Assembly: GCA_029782365.1 (NCBI GenBank)
Contig: JAKOUW010000017.1
Coordinates: forward strand, 186,001 to 250,000
Direction: 5' to 3'
DNA length: 64,000 bases
From: Chloroflexota bacterium
GTDB taxonomy: Bacteria > Chloroflexota > Anaerolineae > Anaerolineales > UBA4823
Part shown: piece after piece, positions 63,093 to 64,000 of the stretch
How positions within the stretch are numbered: position 1 is the stretch's first letter
Layout of the letters: each line of letters starts with the position of its first letter
Position numbers and translations under genes: made by a program
The notes under the pieces: model-generated
Seen by the model: the letters and a program-made list of their open reading frames with translations, nothing else
The model's database searches: none
Told to the model about the DNA's origin: nothing

Positions 63093-64000
63093 ATGAGCTT
63101 TCCCTTTTATCGCGGGCAGGGTACGCCCCTGCCGACCGAGCCGGTCAACCTGCCTGTGCCGAGACGCGCCCAACTGCAAGATCCAACCGGCTACCGGGCA
63201 GATGCCGGGCTGGCAGATGCCGCCAACGTGGCCCTTTTGCTCGGACAGCCGCTTCTGCTGACTGGTGAAGCGGGCACTGGCAAAACGCTTTTCGCCTACA
63301 GCCTGGCAATGGAGCTCGGCAATCTGCCTGTTTTGAAATTCGAGACCAAATCCTCCAGCGCGGCGCAAGATTTATTTTATTCGTACGACGCCCTGAAACG
63401 CTTTCAAAACGCCCGCGGCGGACAAAGCGACGACAGCGCCCTGCCGTATATTACTTACCGCGCCCTGGGTGAAGCCATCTTGCGCACACACGCGCTGGAG
63501 GATGTCCAGCCTTTCCTGCCGCCGGGCTTCGCCCACCCTGGACGCAGCCGCTCGGTGGTGTTGATCGATGAGATCGACAAAGCGCCGCGCGACTTTCCCA
63601 ACGATATGCTCAACGAGTTGGAGAACATGTACTTCCGCATCCCTGAGCTGGAGAACGCCCAACTGCGAGCCGATCCGGACCTTCTACCGGTCGTGGTCGT
63701 CACCAGCAACTCTGAAAAAGACCTGCCAGATGCCTTCCTGAGGCGCTGTTGTTATTATCACATCCAGTTCCCCGAGCCCGAACGACTGAAGGAAATTGTC
63801 GCCGGACGCCTTGGCCTAAACACGGCTGGGAGCAACGCTTTTATTGACGCAGCCCTGGAATTGTTCGCGCTGCTGCGCCAGCCATCTGCTGGCCTGCGCA
63901 AGTGGCCGGCTACCGCCGAGTTGTTGGGCTGGATGTTGGTCATGCGCCAGATGGAGCCGCAAAAGGAGAATCCCCTGGATGATCCCAGCCTGGCTCTGCG
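63093..64000 (+). CDS. MoxR-type AAA+ ATPase, cut by the window end
   Basis: 302 codons visible; the gene continues past the window. Walker A GEAGTGKT (near 58-65), Walker B VVLIDEIDKAP (near 155), sensor 1 TSNSEKDLP and arginine finger region AFLRRCC identify a MoxR/CbbQ-type AAA+ chaperone. GGAGG stands 7 bases before the ATG. These ATPases normally work with a vWA protein, which would be expected just beyond the edge. In EAD-linked operons it is the NTP-dependent switch. Confidence 0.85.
   Translation, partial: MSFPFYRGQGTPLPTEPVNLPVPRRAQLQDPTGYRADAGLADAANVALLLGQPLLLTGEAGTGKTLFAYSLAMELGNLPVLKFETKSSSAAQDLFYSYDALKRFQNARGGQSDDSALPYITYRALGEAILRTHALEDVQPFLPPGFAHPGRSRSVVLIDEIDKAPRDFPNDMLNELENMYFRIPELENAQLRADPDLLPVVVVTSNSEKDLPDAFLRRCCYYHIQFPEPERLKEIVAGRLGLNTAGSNAFIDAALELFALLRQPSAGLRKWPATAELLGWMLVMRQMEPQKENPLDDPSLAL

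Noticed and set aside
1..64000. CRISPR arrays, tRNA or rRNA genes, insertion sequences, prophage
   Set aside because: No regularly spaced repeats, T-arm consensus with cloverleaf, rRNA segments, transposase or phage genes were seen in either strand by eye.

Overview
The window looks like chromosomal DNA of a Chloroflexota bacterium, probably class Anaerolineae. The evidence is indirect: moderately GC-rich DNA with strong TTGACA/TATAAT-type promoters, lipoproteins with long Thr-Pro linkers, DUF4349/FHA/DUF3048/DUF2085 surface and membrane proteins, an ECF transporter next to hydantoin genes, and an effector-associated-domain/MoxR conflict operon. I saw no rRNA, tRNA, CRISPR array, insertion sequence or prophage. 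Gene content is dense (mostly 1-100 bp gaps, many ATGA overlaps).

Layout. (1) 1-3870, minus strand: start of an amino-acid permease cut by the window edge, then a cupin / FGGY kinase / GntR / class I aldolase operon with a clear promoter and nested operator. (2) 3886-8331, minus: an FHA-domain membrane protein and two tandem DUF4349 proteins. (3) 8490-16840: a sulfur region. It holds a two-domain sulfurtransferase and SufE (plus strand), a Cys/Met-metabolism PLP enzyme, and a minus-strand operon cysM-mec-cysO-moeZ-SBP that makes cysteine from a protein thiocarboxylate. Both minus-strand units appear to be controlled by short leader peptides followed by intrinsic terminators: one leader has Met codons, the other Cys codons. 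(4) 16949-24499: a 1102-residue secreted repeat protein, a transglutaminase-like protein, and a SWIM-SNF2 helicase. (5) 24620-33849, minus: an operon for uptake (ECF transporter) and catabolism of a hydantoin or dihydropyrimidine-like compound, with dihydropyrimidinase, Asp/Glu/hydantoin racemase, alpha/beta hydrolase and a TrpB-like PLP enzyme. It starts at a strong promoter overlaid by a GntR-like operator with the same core as the one in region 1. (6) 33913-45958: housekeeping and envelope genes (dienelactone hydrolase, REC-PAS-GGDEF-EAL protein, glycosyltransferase, MazG-like, PhzF-like, cyclase-like, DsbA-like, lipoproteins, small membrane proteins). (7) 46043-54392, minus: an arabinose locus (araA, araD, a YtfQRT/YjfF-type ABC transporter, a LacI regulator with a 38-bp perfect palindromic operator). 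No ribulokinase lies beside it. (8) 54485-59092, plus: a three-gene NAD-linked formate dehydrogenase, followed by a DUF2252 protein. (9) 60386-64000, plus: the start of a conflict/defence-type operon with two proteins that share a paralogous N-terminal effector-associated domain (one fused to an intact trypsin-like protease) and a MoxR AAA+ ATPase cut by the window end.

The most interesting items are the conflict operon at the right edge, the two putative sulfur-amino-acid attenuators with leader peptides (12303-12501 and 16608-16836), and the ECF-hydantoin operon with its shared operator and long leader. All assignments are by eye from motifs and context; no database search was run.
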